Of a DNA stretch of 64,000 nt, positions 33,389 through 46,158 are shown piece by piece; the stretch's first letter is position 1, and the number at the start of each line of letters is the position of its first letter. Location: the NCBI GenBank assembly GCA_030248135.1, contig JASANC010005145.1, positions 1 to 64,000 of the forward strand. Reading direction: 5' to 3'. Position numbers and translations under genes: made by a program. The stretch is from Theristus sp. LFF4_11 (lineage: Eukaryota; Nematoda; Chromadorea; Monhysterida; Xyalidae). Below the pieces are notes generated by a model. The model had not been told where the DNA came from. It searched no databases and saw only the letters and a list, made by a program, of their open reading frames with translations.

Positions 33389-35573
33389 TCACTTTCTCTT
33401 CTTTTTGCCTCCTAAATGCTGCACAATGTCTAATAGCGGGTCACCGCCAGCTCCGTGACTGGCTGCTTCCGCCTGTGCGGCTGCTGCGTCTTCAGAAGCG
33501 TGCTGTTCGTGCGTCTCGCCGTAAGGTACAGGATATGGCAGGTAATGATAGTCGGGAGGTGCTGAAATTAATAAATAAACAAAAAGCTTTAAAAAAGTAG
33601 TGAAGTGGGATTGTGCTGTCAGAATTGCGCTCAAACAAGTAACATCAACCCTCCCCGCAAGTGCGTATCAAAACAAACTCGGATATAAATTCCAATCGAT
33701 CGGCGGATGGGTCGGGCCAGGCTGCTGAGGGAATCCGGTGTCCAGCAGATCAACACCATCGCAATACGGAATACCATGGCGAGAGTACATTTTTATGTCG
33801 TCAACGGCACAAGAGCCTTCTTTCGCTTTGCTCATGTTTTCGCAAATAAATAGAATCTAAAAGAAAATGTCGAGTAGAATCCAATAAACTAATCAGCGTG
33901 AGGCATATTCTAGACAGATCAACTTTTTTGTTTTTGACGGGCATTTGCTTTTTGGTCATTTACCCTTTTGGTGCCTTTCGGACATTGTCCAGCCAACGTC
34001 TGCCACTTCCGTCTCCGGTTGACACCCGGAATAGGGGTTGAGATTGAAATTCGGTACGGTGTGTCGCACGCCATATACAGCTAAAATGTTTTTTATCGTA
34101 TCGGTAGAAAACCAAAGCTCTTCAGGTAAAAACTAAAAAATTGATATCGGCACACACACCTGTACATCGTCATTATGCTCGAATGCCTTGAACTGAATGT
34201 AATACGCAGAATCAATCAGGTCTACGTCAGTGTGCATGATCGCCCATTCATTTGGATACACATACGCCACGGAATAGTGATCACCTTGTGCTGAATTGTT
34301 TAATCCTTTCTGTATTGCTATTCAGTTTTATTTATTGCACATTTAAGCTGTTCTTCTAGCATTATTGACTGGTTTTTTAGTATTTTTTGTTCCACTGACA
34401 AAACAAAATGGCGGAATGAATGTTTAGTTTTGTTGGAATTTGAATGGACTTACTTTGTCACCTTACCTGCTCTCTGTATTCCGCTCACTTTTCGTGCAAA
34501 TTCATCTTGATAGACTCCCCACGTTTTGTCGGCAGGATCGCGTTGCATTTGTCGAGCAAATGTCGAGGGTATTCGATTAGAATTTTCAAGATTCTGCTCG
34601 ATTTTGGCAATTTCTAAAGTCAATAACAAAATTTTATTTCTATAAAATTCTTCTCAGGTAATTGTGGCCACTTACCGACGCCAGCCGGCTCATCGATTGC
34701 GGGCCCAAGACGTTCTTTTAGATCCAACCATGGGTCAATCGTGGTATACCCTGGCGGACCCTGAAAGATAAGAAACTTTGAGCTTATACTTGTGATTACA
34801 GTAAAAAACATATACTTAAAAACACTCACTATAGTTGGGGATGGTGTTGTGCTGAAACAAATACTGGTTGATGCCAAACCGGCAAAATAATATTTTTGAA
34901 AAGCAATAATTCTAACCAAGTCAAAAACCATGAAAGCAAAATGCATATCTGAAGCATAATAAAAATTAACCGTGGTGTAGATCCAGCTTGATGTTTGCCC
35001 TCCTGTTGGTTCACCACAGCTTCGTACCATTCCTTGAACTCCGGGTGTTCTTTCAAAAAACTTTTCACCATTTCGTCTGGTGCTCCAGGTTCACCATCCG
35101 TTTTCCAATCGCACAAATTCACTAAAAGTCGCTCAACATTGAAAGAACACTTGCAACGAGCTGATTTCTCTGTGAAAAACAACCAACCATTCTCAAAATC
35201 ACAGTCCACTGCCTTGCAGCGCTCAGCACGCAGTATTTTTCGGCGCGCCTCACTTTCGCACGTTGTACATTCCTCGTCTGAAAAACTTCAGGCAAGATCG
35301 ATTTGGCAACAAATTTGATGAAAATGTCTTCTTTTCAGAATTATCAAATACTTTCTGAAAATTTACCCAGCCTTCCGCCTTTCCTGGCTACACTTTCTTC
35401 CAGTTCCTCAATATAGGGCTGATACGGACTTTCAGACTCAGTCGCACATCCGTATGCTGAAATTATTCTTGCAATAACAACGAACTCAAAAAAATCATTT
35501 TGCAAGCTGGAAGCTGACTGCAAAGCGCACCTGTTGCCACGGTGCATAATAATGTCAAGATACGAATAATCAT
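33389..35573 (-). CDS. Secreted MAM-like protein, paralog B
   Basis: Eleven exons on the minus strand: 35531-35573, 35367-35456, 35188-35277, 34971-35121, 34830-34851, 34676-34760, 34467-34613, 34160-34290, 33964-34080, 33679-33856, 33389-33561; 408 residues, all joins in phase. Signal peptide (MIIRILTLLCTVAT), then CTTCESEARRKIL, CDFEN, CDWKTDGEPGAPDEMV, HYSVAYVYP, QCPKGTKR, LFICENMS and SCAVDDIKMY, parallel to paralog A block by block with the same intron phases. The 22-nt exon (34830-34851) encodes only RTTPSPTI and is required by phase. It lacks most of the Gly-rich tail of A but keeps the end, DPLLDIVQHLGGKKKRK. Likely an extracellular adhesion or matrix protein. Confidence 0.8.
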
Positions 35574-37012
35574 TTTGAGTTTCCGGTGTTAATTGCTGAA
35601 ATCGTGCTGCGATTAAAAAGGAATTCACATTTAAAAGAAAGTTTCACACAAGTATTTCTGTGCCATTCTATTTGAGCAGTTTGCTTCCCAAACCACCTGA
35701 ATTGTTTTACCGGTAAATGAACGTGCTGAATGAACGTGCTGTAAAAACAAAACAACCACTTCAAACACCAATTCGTCTGTAGTTTTTCTTTAATTTCTTT
35801 GCAATTATTCGTGCTTACTTTTCACAGCGTGATGCGTTCATTTATTTACGTTTATGTCAACGTTTGTAATCATTTGACATGCGTGCAATTTTTAAAACAA
35901 AACAGTCTTTTCCTTGTTTTCTTTTCAAGGAACTTTTAAAAATCAATCATTGGTCAGTCAGTCCATTACAGCCCAATAAAGCGAACATTTACTTGAAAAA
36001 TCCCACCTGAAAATCAGCAATTCACAAAACACGACAATATGGATGGCTAAACCGCGTATCGCGTGCTCACAGAAAGAGATTGAGTTTGTTTTATTTAAAT
36101 ATTCAAACAGAAAACACAAACGGTAATGGATCATGACACAAATAATTTGAAAACTGTGATTGCCATATCATGTTTCAGCAAAAGATTGCGTTCATCGAGC
36201 GTGTGGGAAATTAACTGAGTGTCAATATCCGCACCACTCGAATTCATCTATTTCACATATTTCCACGATTTTGCATAAACTGTAAACGAAACTGACCGTT
36301 TCTTTCGATTTTTCTTCAGCACGCAACGCATAAATGTTGCATAAAAAGTAAAACAATAAAATTAGACTTCAAATCAAAAAACTCATGGTAAGCGTTTGTT
36401 TTCAACGACATGAAGTTTTGATATATGTACAACCGGACAAAATAGAGTTATCGTGTTGTGGCATTTCGATCAACTGTCATTGTTGTTGCATTTCGCATAG
36501 TAAAGTCACTTGCAATGGCGCATTATAAACTCAGCTGTGGCCTTTGGTTTGTTGTCTGTCATGTCATAAATTTATCTTCCAGCAGCTTTCGGTTTATTCA
36601 TTGGGGAGAACTGTAGTGAAATTGAGTGCTTGAGTGCGTATCCTGCCTAAAGACAAATGTTGTTTCAATCTGTTTTTAGCATTGAGCTTTTTTCAGTAAC
36701 ACAGCGTCACAAAAAATATCATTTACGTTTATGAAATTTCTGGCGCTAGAACAAAAAGCTAGAATTACGGCAAAAACGGAAAAAACCTTTCAAACAAATT
36801 GCTTTCGCCTTGGCCTTTCTGGTATATTTTTGGAAAATAAGTGCTTAGCACTCGGGTGTCGTAAATATCAACATTTCCGTCTGAAACCTGTTACTCAAAT
36901 AGCCGCCGCTAGTTTAATGTGCCAAAAAAACTGTAAAATTTGCGGTGCAAAGTTTGAAGCAGTTTATTGCAAGAGTTTTTCATAACGCATTGCACATACC
37001 TGGGCAACCGTC
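35574..37012. other. Spacer, divergent MAM-like gene and K+ channel gene
   Basis: About 1.4 kb between the starts of two divergent genes, so it should hold both promoters. AT-rich. An 84-codon open frame at 36731-36985 has several cysteines but no signal peptide or domain I know, and I do not call it. No mobile element recognised. Confidence 0.4.
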
Positions 37013-40000
37013 ATGCTTAGTAAGTTGTCTTTTGTGAAGGAGCTGATGCTTTTGCCGTCTTTCAGGGTGTTGTTTAGCGCATCAAAAAAAACATTAAGAA
37101 GTATTCCAGCTAAACGCTGTTGTTATCCCTTCCATCCACCGGTTATGATAATCAGTCAACCGTTTGCAGAAAAAAATTTAAGTCATCTGGAACAGTCACC
37201 AAATTCTCTTTGATTCTAGTGTCGCACGCTCCTCAGTCGGTGTCCGGGTCAACAGTTGACGTGAACGCCAATAACAAGCGGCACCATCAGCACCATGAAG
37301 TTGCACCTTTAATCAATGTCGTGAAGCAACGCGAAGGTTCGTTTCCGTTCCTGAAGCGCTATTTTTTTTGCAAAAACGGATAGGAGATATGCAGGTTTGG
37401 AACAGAGAACGCATAGTGGAACAACTGTGTTTTATTCCAGCTCATCATAAATCCCATGGTACGATTGTTAACGCTGCCACGATGCGCATCAACCAGGGTC
37501 CACTGTTAGTGCCCGTCGGCACCACACTGCTGAAACAGAAAGCAGTCAGTGAACAGATGCTTGCGTCGTTGGGCGGCAAAGGATTGTTGCAACATCATCG
37601 AAAAGGAAAAACAAAATGCCTCAGTCGGGAGGTACTGGCTTACTAAAATAATTGACATGTAGAAAACTCTGTGACCCACAGCGGTGAGGACCTGCGTACA
37701 AAGGATAACTATTATATTATCTCTTATTTTGGTTCCGAGACTCAATTCGCACATGGATACATAGGTGAACAGTTTTAGTCAGTTATCTTTCTACGTCTGC
37801 AAACGCATTAAGTCGCAGAACCCCAAAAATTGATAATACTTATATGGCCTTTTGTCAACTTCCTTCTGATTTAGCGCCTGAAAACTGTTGCCGTTCGTGT
37901 GGCGTTGATCACAACTTCAATTGTTTACATCCTCTTCGGCACTGTGGTGTTCTATCATTTGGAACGTCCGAACGAACTGCGAACACGCGAGCAACGACAG
38001 ATGGAGCTGCATCGAAAACGGGAAGAGTTGCTGGATGAAATGTGGGACATCATAATGGCAGAGGACGGCGACGAGGACAATGTGAAACAAGACAGGCTGC
38101 TAGATCGCATCGATTCGTACACGAGCGACATGCTCGCTGGTTTCGAGGTAACGGAGAAAGATCGTAGTTGATAATTACATTCGTTGTTCTGAATTTCTAA
38201 TCATGAGTGAGTTACATTTTAAAAAAAATAGTGTACGATTGCTACGATTTGATGGAATATCCAACAGAAAGACCACCGCGGTCCACAGTATCAACAAAAT
38301 TTGGCTGAAAACGAGACAGTTGCCTACATCAGCGACGGTGGAGTGGATGAGTGGACGTACGCATCAGCGTTTATGTTCACCGCAAGCACACTAATTCCAG
38401 TCGGTACGTGTTACGAATTTTGCTGCTCCTACGCTTTTTTAAACGCTATTTCAAACGTTAAACAATGTGAGGGGTAAAACGGAATTTGTCCGAAGCCGCA
38501 CAAAAATCCTGACTATGGAATCACATGTGCCCCAGCGTGGATTTTAGAAAAAAAGTGAAGTTGGGTGGGCAAACTGCTTTAATCACGCTAAAAACTGTGC
38601 CAAATTTTTGAATTAATCAAATTTTGAGGCATGTTCAACCAGTTATTTTTCAGCAAACCAAAGCCAAACTCAACCAAAGTTATCTTTTCAATTATTTTTC
38701 AAATTAACCAAAAAGATCGGTTCAATTGCATGCGATTGGTGTAAAAGCGAGCGTGAAAGTTCCGGAGTTATGGTAATTTGCTTTTTGAAGAATCTCATAC
38801 TAAATCAGTTGTCTTTCTACTTAATATGAGACTCAACAGCGCAAGTTAGCGGCCCATTTGGGCTAAAAATAGCCATTAGCGGCCCATTTAGACTAAAAAT
38901 AACCCCTCTATCAGAACAGTGCCCTCTGATTTGCATTTGTGGCAGCGTTCACACAGCGTTGCACACAGGTTTCGGCTACATCACAACGCGAACAACCGCA
39001 GGCCGTTTGTTCTGCGTCATATACGGCATGTTGGGCATGCCACTGACGCTAGTCACTGTCGCAGATCTGGCCCGCTTTCTCAGTCTCGCACTCGTCCACT
39101 TTGTCTACCGTTGCAAAGTTAGCATTTGTCTTGTGTCCGTTTTCCAATCTCAAGTCAAGTTACAGTTGTTAGCTATTATCCCAAGCATCCTGTTCTGATT
39201 GTGGGAAATGTGTTTGAAAACTAAGATCCTAGTCTGATGTGCACTCGGATTATATATAGCACACAAACACACGCGCACACATACGATATTATGGCAGAGT
39301 ACACATGTGTGCGCATGTGTTTGCATGCGAATGTAATGTGGAACAGTGTTGCACTGTATTATAGTCTTGAGACCAGCATTTCAAAATTAAACAGCGACCC
39401 TAACCAATTCATCGGCACAGGTTTGGTTCGTTGTGCACATCCTTCAGCGGAGTGGTCGCACGGCGACGGTCGAACTGCCGTTCACGCTAATCACCGCCAT
39501 TCTGCTCGTGTATCCGTGCATCGGCGCTGCGTTGTACGTGCACCTCGGTCTGGACACGTTCATTGAGTCGTTGTACTTTTGTTTTGTCGCTATTTTCACG
39601 ATCGGATTCGGCGATCTGCATCCGCCGGGCGGTCGCGGCTTCACGCCGTACGTCATTTGCATTCTGTATTTGGCGGTTGGAATGGTGAGTTGTTTTTTTT
39701 AACCAGCGGACTTTGAATTGATTTGGGATTCGTGCTAAAATTCATTCTCTGACTGGCGGAACGACAGTACAACAGGCAACCCAATATGAAGCAGCCCGGC
39801 CAGCCCTTACATGGCAGTTTTTAATTTCTTTGGTTCTTTGAGTTTGGAAAAAAAAGAAAAACAAAAAGAGATGGGGCTCAGATCACAAGTGGGACTTAGA
39901 GACTGATCCGTATTGTACCAGCGGGACGCTGAACACCCATTCACTTCTTCACCAAACCACTGAAGTTTAGTACTATTTGAGTGTCTGAATCCAGGGGGTA

Positions 40001-41165
40001 GCAAATTATAAAAAAACAGTGAGGAATTTTGACCAATCAGCTGACTACACGCAAAGAAACAATATAAGTCGGACAGAGACTAACTAAATTTGTCAGGTAA
40101 TCGTAACGATGGCAATTGACGTCGTCGTGGCACAGTTCATTCGCCAGGTTCATTTTGTCGGTCGGAAAATGGTCGACGTGCGTGTTTTGGCGGAACGCAT
40201 GCGACATGCCATAGAGACTCAAGTCAGCACATCGCCTGTAAGTTGGGATTGGGAAGAACTCAATGACATTCCCAAAAAAACAGAAATGGGTGGGATTGGG
40301 ATTGATGAAAAAAGTTAATCAACAGCATTGATATCCAGTAGAAATCGTTTTTTGCAAAATCGCAAGAACAGTGACTAGAATACTCGCGGACCTGCGGTGT
40401 CAATTCCGCAGCCCACAAAACGTGACGTTAAAACACGTTTTGTTCGACCAGTCAAAAAAGTAGTTTTTAACAAACAGTCGAAATAAAAAAAACGATAATA
40501 AACAAAAAACTAAACTCACGATTTTGTTCCCACAGCGATCATCCATGTTCTTCACGTTGGAAACGCCCGTGAATCGTCCGTCGACGGGCGACGCCGTGAC
40601 AACCGACTGCTTCAGTGACACGGACGTGGACGAAAAAGAGACGCCAATTGGTGACAGTGAACGTCAGCCGCTGATAAAACGAGAGAACTCGGTTGGAAGA
40701 TGGCGGTTTTTCATATTTCAGATTCGTTCGTTCTATTTTGCTGAACGCACGAACGAAACGATAAAACTGTCAGAACAGCGTGTGATACGGAGATCTACAA
40801 CAGTTTAGAAAAGCACATGGTCATGATAAAAAACTGGCCCGCTGCATTGGTGCTACAATGGCAAGAACAAAAAAAATGGGAGGCCGATTAGCGGCGTAAC
40901 AGCTTTAAGTTACCGAACGTATAAATAATCATTTCAACAGTGAGTTCAGCATAAAACTGGTGCGTTCATCAGCACCGGAAGAACCAGACACTTACCACCA
41001 AAACGCCCACTTCTGCTATATTCTCCGAATTCTCAGACGCATCAACCACTAACATCGCCGCCCGTCTGCGAGCGCTCGTTCAAGAATCACCACTACCGCC
41101 AGCTGAGCTTTGAATACGTCGACTTCACGTCCGACACGGACAGCATTGGCGACACGGCACTGTGA
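37013..41165 (+). CDS. Two-pore-domain (K2P/TWK) potassium channel
   Basis: Ten exons: 37013-37019, 37220-37336, 37441-37631, 37875-38147, 38268-38403, 38969-39117, 39421-39684, 40097-40237, 40536-40691, 41037-41165; 520 residues, all joins in phase. Plasma-membrane leak K+ channel subunit; two subunits form one pore. TM1 about 111-134 (ALITTSIVYILFGTVVFYHL), a long charged extracellular loop, P1 about 222-246, TM2 (GRLFCVIYGMLGMPLTLVTV), TM3 about 310-332, P2 with canonical TIGFGD at 351-356, TM4, then an acidic cytosolic tail. The first pore reads IPVGFGYITTRT, not T-[IV]-G-[YF]-G. The intron at 38404-38968 splits the first filter glycine codon, the position known to be conserved in K2P genes. 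The seven-nucleotide first exon is the least certain part. AATAAA sites near 41254 and 41288. Confidence 0.9.
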
Positions 41166-41784
41166 TTGCGCAGAGAACTTTGCGAAACGTTGTTTGTGAG
41201 AAACTTTGACAAGAAAAGAGACTGAAATTTTCTGTTCAAAGAGAAGTTGTTTGAAATAAAAATGTACGTGTTTTTTGAAAAAAACCTGAATAAATATTGA
41301 TTTTGTGGTGTGAAAGTTTCAACAATACTTCTAGATTCAGATGTTAATAAGGAATCTCAACGAACAGTGGTTTTTTCCATTTTTATACCAAAATTACAAC
41401 ATTTTCACAACCCATCGTTCAAAACCCACAAAAACAAAGAACACAATCAAAAAAATCATTGCCACCCATAACATACACCGCATTGGGTTCCAACAAATTA
41501 CATACCCGAAACTTCCGACAGATTTCAAACCACACTGCAAATGATATGAATGAACTCGAGTAACAACGGCATAATTTGCATGGAATCCTTCCAATGTCAG
41601 ATTGAACACACAAGATCAGGCAGGACGAAACAAAAATCAAACTCAATGATACCAATAGAAAGACTGAAACACGCAGCAACATCAGATTGACAAAAAAAAA
41701 CAACTGTACAAACCAACGCAAGAGACCAGCTGCACGAAAAGATTCAATCCAAAAAAATGAGCAATGCTTGTACGTATATGTCAA
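41166..41784. other. Convergent spacer, K+ channel and FEN1
   Basis: About 0.6 kb with the 3' UTRs of both convergent genes. Two AATAAA words near 41254 and 41288 serve the K+ channel. Nothing else seen. Confidence 0.5.
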
Positions 41785-44700
41785 TCACTTTTTCCGCCAC
41801 GCACCGCCAGTTTTGCCACGTTTCGCCGAGTTCTTTTTGTCGCTGGCGGCATCTGACTTTCGTTTGACACTGGTGGGCGTCGTGCTGACGTTGCCACTGA
41901 TCTTAAAAAAAACACCGAGACACTAAAAATTTCCAGTCGCAGACACTTTCCAGGGCTTGCCAGACCTTGAGTTGGCAAAAATGTACCTGAGATTATCGTT
42001 GTTGTTGTTGTTGTGATTTTTAGGCGATGTTTTTAGCCAGGGCTAACCCAGAGAAGCGTACAGAACGCCATTGAGTAGGGCGCCCATTGAGTTTTCTCTG
42101 TCATTAAGTGCCTATACACCCTCGGCGGGGCTCGATCCCCCGAGCGCACAGACTGGAGTCTAACGCACTACCACCAGGCCACGAGGGTGACACCACCACT
42201 CCACGAGGGTGACTTCCATCGTGATTCCCCTTTTAACACCCAGGTCCGTGTCAAAGACAGTGCTATTCCCATTCCATCAACAGAAAGCAGTGATGCAGGG
42301 CAGGATTAGAGACAAGCACACGGACACCACAGATGTGGGACACTTCGCTGTTTGCCAGTGTGTTTGTTTATCAAAGGATGACAAAAAGTAAAAAACAAGG
42401 TCTTCAGACCAAAAACGTTACCTTGAAGAAACTGTCGATGCGTCCCTGTGTGCCCGTTTGTCGGCTTTTCGTCAGCTTTGCAGCCCCGCTCCGCACACGC
42501 TCCTCTTGGAATCCCTTGTCGTGGACGAGGTAATCGATCAGACCTGCACTTTGATCTATTTTGGTTCCACCCTTTTTCTTTACTTTTTCAGCGATACAGT
42601 TGAAAAGTGATGTAGTTCTTTATCCATTTTTCTTTATCTATGGGTTCTTGCGCATCACACTGGTGAAGTGCCAGTGTGCGCTCAATTCGAATGCAACCAA
42701 TCAGCGCGCTTTATTCGAATGCAACCAATAAACGTGCCAAGTTTAACAAAGCACCCAACAAGCTCGTTCATGGATTGACTGACAAGAGGCTTTACAAAAG
42801 CACCAAAAAAACCAGACCCTTCTCATCCGGTTCCGTCCACTTCAACTCCGACTCTGCGACGTCGGCGACCTCCGGTCGCTTGAACAAGCGTCGCGCCTCC
42901 TCGAACGGCCACGGATCGGGCGGCGGGTATTTGGTGGTGTCGAGGTGTTTCAGAACGTTCTCGATCGAGTGATACTGTTTGATTAGGTCGAACGCTTTTT
43001 TCTGGCCTGCCAATTTGATTTGAGTGTTTTTGGTCCTCTAGGTTAGGGTTAGGTTTAATGATTTTCAGATTTCAGAGTTCAGTTTCAGGATTTCCAGGTC
43101 AGATTTTAAAATTTTCACGTTATTTTCAGGTTTCAGTGTGCTCAGTTTCAGGATTTCCAGGTCAGGTTTCAGGATTTTCAAGTTACGATTTCAGACTTCA
43201 GAGCTTTCAGATTCAAGGTAAAAGTACCATCCTGGTGCATACTGAAGGCCTACAAATCAATTTGAAATCTGTGAAACGCATGCCTCACCGATTCCTTTGA
43301 TCGATCCACAATAGTCACATCCGAGCATAATGCACAGATCGATGAACTCGTCTTCAGTCAAACCGAGTCCAGACAACACCTGGATGAAAAGAAGAATTCG
43401 TCAAAGTCGAAAGAAACTCCTGTTAAAAGCAGCTCAAGATTCTGATTTGACGACTGTGAAAAACGCTCGGTTCTCATTTTACAAACTGTACAAAGTACGT
43501 CGAAAATTTGAAACGTCACAAAAACGTGAAATGGCACCTTTTCATGGTGGTACTCTTTGATGGGCATCTTTTTCGCCTCGCTGAACGTCATGTGCCTGAG
43601 CAGCACTTTCGTGCCGAACGTCAGTCCATCCATGTCGTCCGTCGCCGTCGCATACACGACGCCCGTCTTGGTCATTGCGGCGCACTGCGCCTCCGCTTCG
43701 CACGGCGCCTGAAATGGATTGTTCGAGAAGAAAAATGATGAAAAGAAAATGAACAAGTGCTGTGGCGTGGTTACGAAATTCAATCAATCAAAGAAACGAT
43801 TACAAGCCGGTCAGCTGACGAACACATGATTTTCGATCACCGTCACTGAACAAATGGCAGTCGTTGGAAAACAAGAGACAACTTATATGAGAAAAAAACC
43901 GCAAATCCCAATCAATCGGCAAACTGTCCGGACTCAAGTAACACTCTTAACACGCAAGTAACTTCCTCTCACTCTGAACAGCAACTAACGTCGACATAAG
44001 GTATGCCCATGAGTTTCAGCAGCTGTTTGCACTCCTCGTTGTGCTCCTTGGACACTTTCACCAAACGACGACTGAACTTGTCCACCGCCTCCGTGTCGCC
44101 GGCCTCCGTCGCCTTCTCGAGCTCCTTCTGCGCTTCCGCACGGCGTTCGTGGCGTTTCTGGGCATGTTCAGGGGAAATTATGAATCAGCAACATGTTTGT
44201 TTATTATCTTTTCTTCAAGACCTGCGACTTAATGCGGTTGTGGACGTGAAAGGAAACCAATGTCAATTTTTATGTGGCAATTCAGAATATAGCCTAAGTG
44301 ACCCGGCCTTATTTAGGGGACTCGGATCCTTTTGCCAATTTTGAATTCCCGCGTCGCGCATGAGACTGCTTCACCCATCTATGCGCGCATTGAGACGCGG
44401 GACCAAAATAAAAGATATTACGTCGCAAAAACAAACACTGAAGAGAGAGCACAACTAACAATCAGCGGAATGACTGCTTTAGATTGGGTTCACTGACTGG
44501 TACAACCAGCTCAATACAGCCAATCAGACGGCCAGATTCAATTGCCAGAATGTGTAACTTTCATATGTGTTGCCGTTTGACTGCATATTTTCCGAAAAAA
44601 CGACTGTCCTAAATTGTCCTAAAAACGTAAAGTTTTGTTGATCGCGTGTCAAATCAAATATGCAACAGCCGATTCAGGCTGATCGCTTGTTGTTCTTATC

Positions 44701-45284
44701 GTTTTTCCACAATCCAACAAAGCTCAAACACCAAACGCGATCTTTCTGTTCAGTCAAATCGAACGGAAATGTGAAAACAGCTCAATGTTTTCACCAACCA
44801 CCAATTCGTCCGATTTCATTTCAGGCGGTTTCCCATCAAACACGTACACTGGCTTGATGCCGTTGTCAACCATGCGAATCGTGCGATAAAACAGACCCAT
44901 CAGATGACTGAAAATGAACACACAAAAAACTGCCCAATTTTTTTTGTTTTCAACCGAAGAGTTTCAGTGAAGAAACACACTTTTTGGAATCAGTTTTCGA
45001 TTTTTTTCCATTACCTTTCTTCCTTTTTTACCGTTGACGAATACGCAAACGAGAGACTGCAAACAAAAAATGCACAACGACACCAATACAACGACCAACC
45101 TTGTCGTTTCACCCGTTTCATTCGTCAACTGTGCGCCCTGTTGGCGAACGGCGATCAAAAACTGATAAATGCTCATCGAAGCGTCTATGGCGACTTTGCG
45201 ACCAAAATAATTTTTGATTTCGTTCTCTTTTATGGCGTTTGGAGCGTGATCCGCGATCACTTTCGAGAGGTCTTTGATTCCCAT
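41785..45284 (-). CDS. FEN1: Flap endonuclease 1 (FEN1)
   Basis: Eight exons on the minus strand: 45100-45284, 44802-44907, 43990-44157, 43538-43708, 43289-43379, 42818-43006, 42422-42543, 41785-41901; 382 residues (human 380), all joins in phase. Structure-specific nuclease that removes 5' flaps in Okazaki-fragment maturation and base-excision repair, in the nucleus. It starts [15 protein letters not shown]. Metal-binding acidic residues are visible in [38 protein letters not shown] and [12 protein letters not shown]. The PCNA-binding motif [10 protein letters not shown] and a basic KR/KK tail are intact. The last exon uses an AAG acceptor and was placed by frame and tail similarity. Introns carry a MITE, a pyrimidine-rich tandem repeat and a tRNA-like sequence. 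Confidence 0.95.
42118..42188 (-). tRNA. tRNA-like sequence, CCA anticodon position (likely pseudogene)
   Basis: 71 nt on the minus strand inside a FEN1 intron. The acceptor stem ACCCTCG/CGAGGGT pairs perfectly. Box A-like TGGCCTGGTGG and box B GATCGAGCC are present. Placing U33 gives CCA (Trp) at 34-36, but the anticodon stem pairs badly unless one loop base is missing, and the T stem has one mismatch. More likely a tRNA pseudogene or SINE head than an active gene. A short direct repeat of CACGAGGGTGAC follows at 42201. Confidence 0.45.
43058..43220. repeat. Degenerate TTTCAGG tandem repeat
   Basis: Repeats of TTTCAGGATTTCCAGGTCAG and shorter TTTCAG/GTTTCAG words in FEN1 intron 5. These resemble polypyrimidine-AG motifs, but on the strand opposite to the gene. 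Confidence 0.7.
44217..44422 (+). mobile_element. MITE family 5, copy 2
   Basis: About 205 bp in FEN1 intron 2: AAGACCTGCGACTTAATGCG at the left, GCGCATTGAGACGCGGGACC then AAAATAAAAGATATTA at the right. Nearly identical in layout to 4587-4790. Confidence 0.85.
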
Positions 45285-46158
45285 GTCAGAATCGCAGTCG
45301 TTTGTTGGCTGAAGCGAAACTGAAACAAATTAATTTGACCAAAATAAGAGACAAAAAAAAACAAAAATCTGAATTTTTTCAAATTTATCCCTCCCTAAAT
45401 TTATTTCCCGCGAAAATATGGTTGCAGAAACATCGTAATGCTTCGCACATTGCATGCTGTGCTGCTGCTACAGGCGCAGCTGCGACACAACACAAACAGC
45501 ACCACACAGCCGTCTATCGGCTGACGCAATAAAATGTGCGCAGGCTATATCGAAACGAGCACAACAACGTGCCAGCCTGAGCCTGCTCACAAACATGCAC
45601 GTGCGCTGGTGGGTGCAGAGTCTTTCTCTCTTGCCAGTAAAATTTTCTGCTCTCCCTTCATCTTGTACGTTTTCGCAGTTTTGCACTGTCGGTGTTTTCG
45701 ATGTTTTGACGTGTTTTCGCTCAATTTTCTGCAAACTTTTATCGCCGCTGCAAAGTTGTGTTTTTACCAGATTATTCTGGTTAAAAGCGTGAGAAAGTCA
45801 ATCGTTGTTTTGATTCTATTTGTTTTTAGCGGCTTCGTGAGTTATAAAACGATACATTTTATAAGTTCTGTGTCAGTCAGTTTGTACAAAAATCGGTTCT
45901 TTCGCAACGTTCTTCATATCACCACCGGTTTGTTGTGATAAACGCTTGTTTGAAACTGAACACACCACATTTTTAAAAGTCGGTATTTTTTTCTGCGAGC
46001 ATATTACACGCATTGCCCAGTGTCCTTTACCCTGTAAAATCGGTTTCTCACGCTGTGCATTTCCAGTTTCAGATTGCGCTTTGATTGAACTCGCGCGTGT
46101 GTGAGTGAAAACGTGTCTCCAAAGCAAATCGCCCAAAAAACCGCAATCCAAATCCAAA
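45285..46158. promoter_or_regulatory. Head-to-head promoter region, FEN1 and SLC3A2-like gene
   Basis: 874 bp between the start codons of two divergent genes, so the promoters and 5' UTRs of both must lie here. I see no TATA at a convincing distance and no repeat element. The assignment follows from gene order only. Confidence 0.5.

Noticed and set aside
36731..36985. 84-codon frame upstream of the K+ channel
   Set aside because: No signal peptide, no recognisable domain, no splice partners and chance-length; kept only as a remark in the spacer entry.
39237..39330. CA/GT-rich stretch as a Z-DNA or regulatory element
   Set aside because: Short, interrupted dinucleotide repeats inside an intron; nothing beyond ordinary microsatellite sequence.
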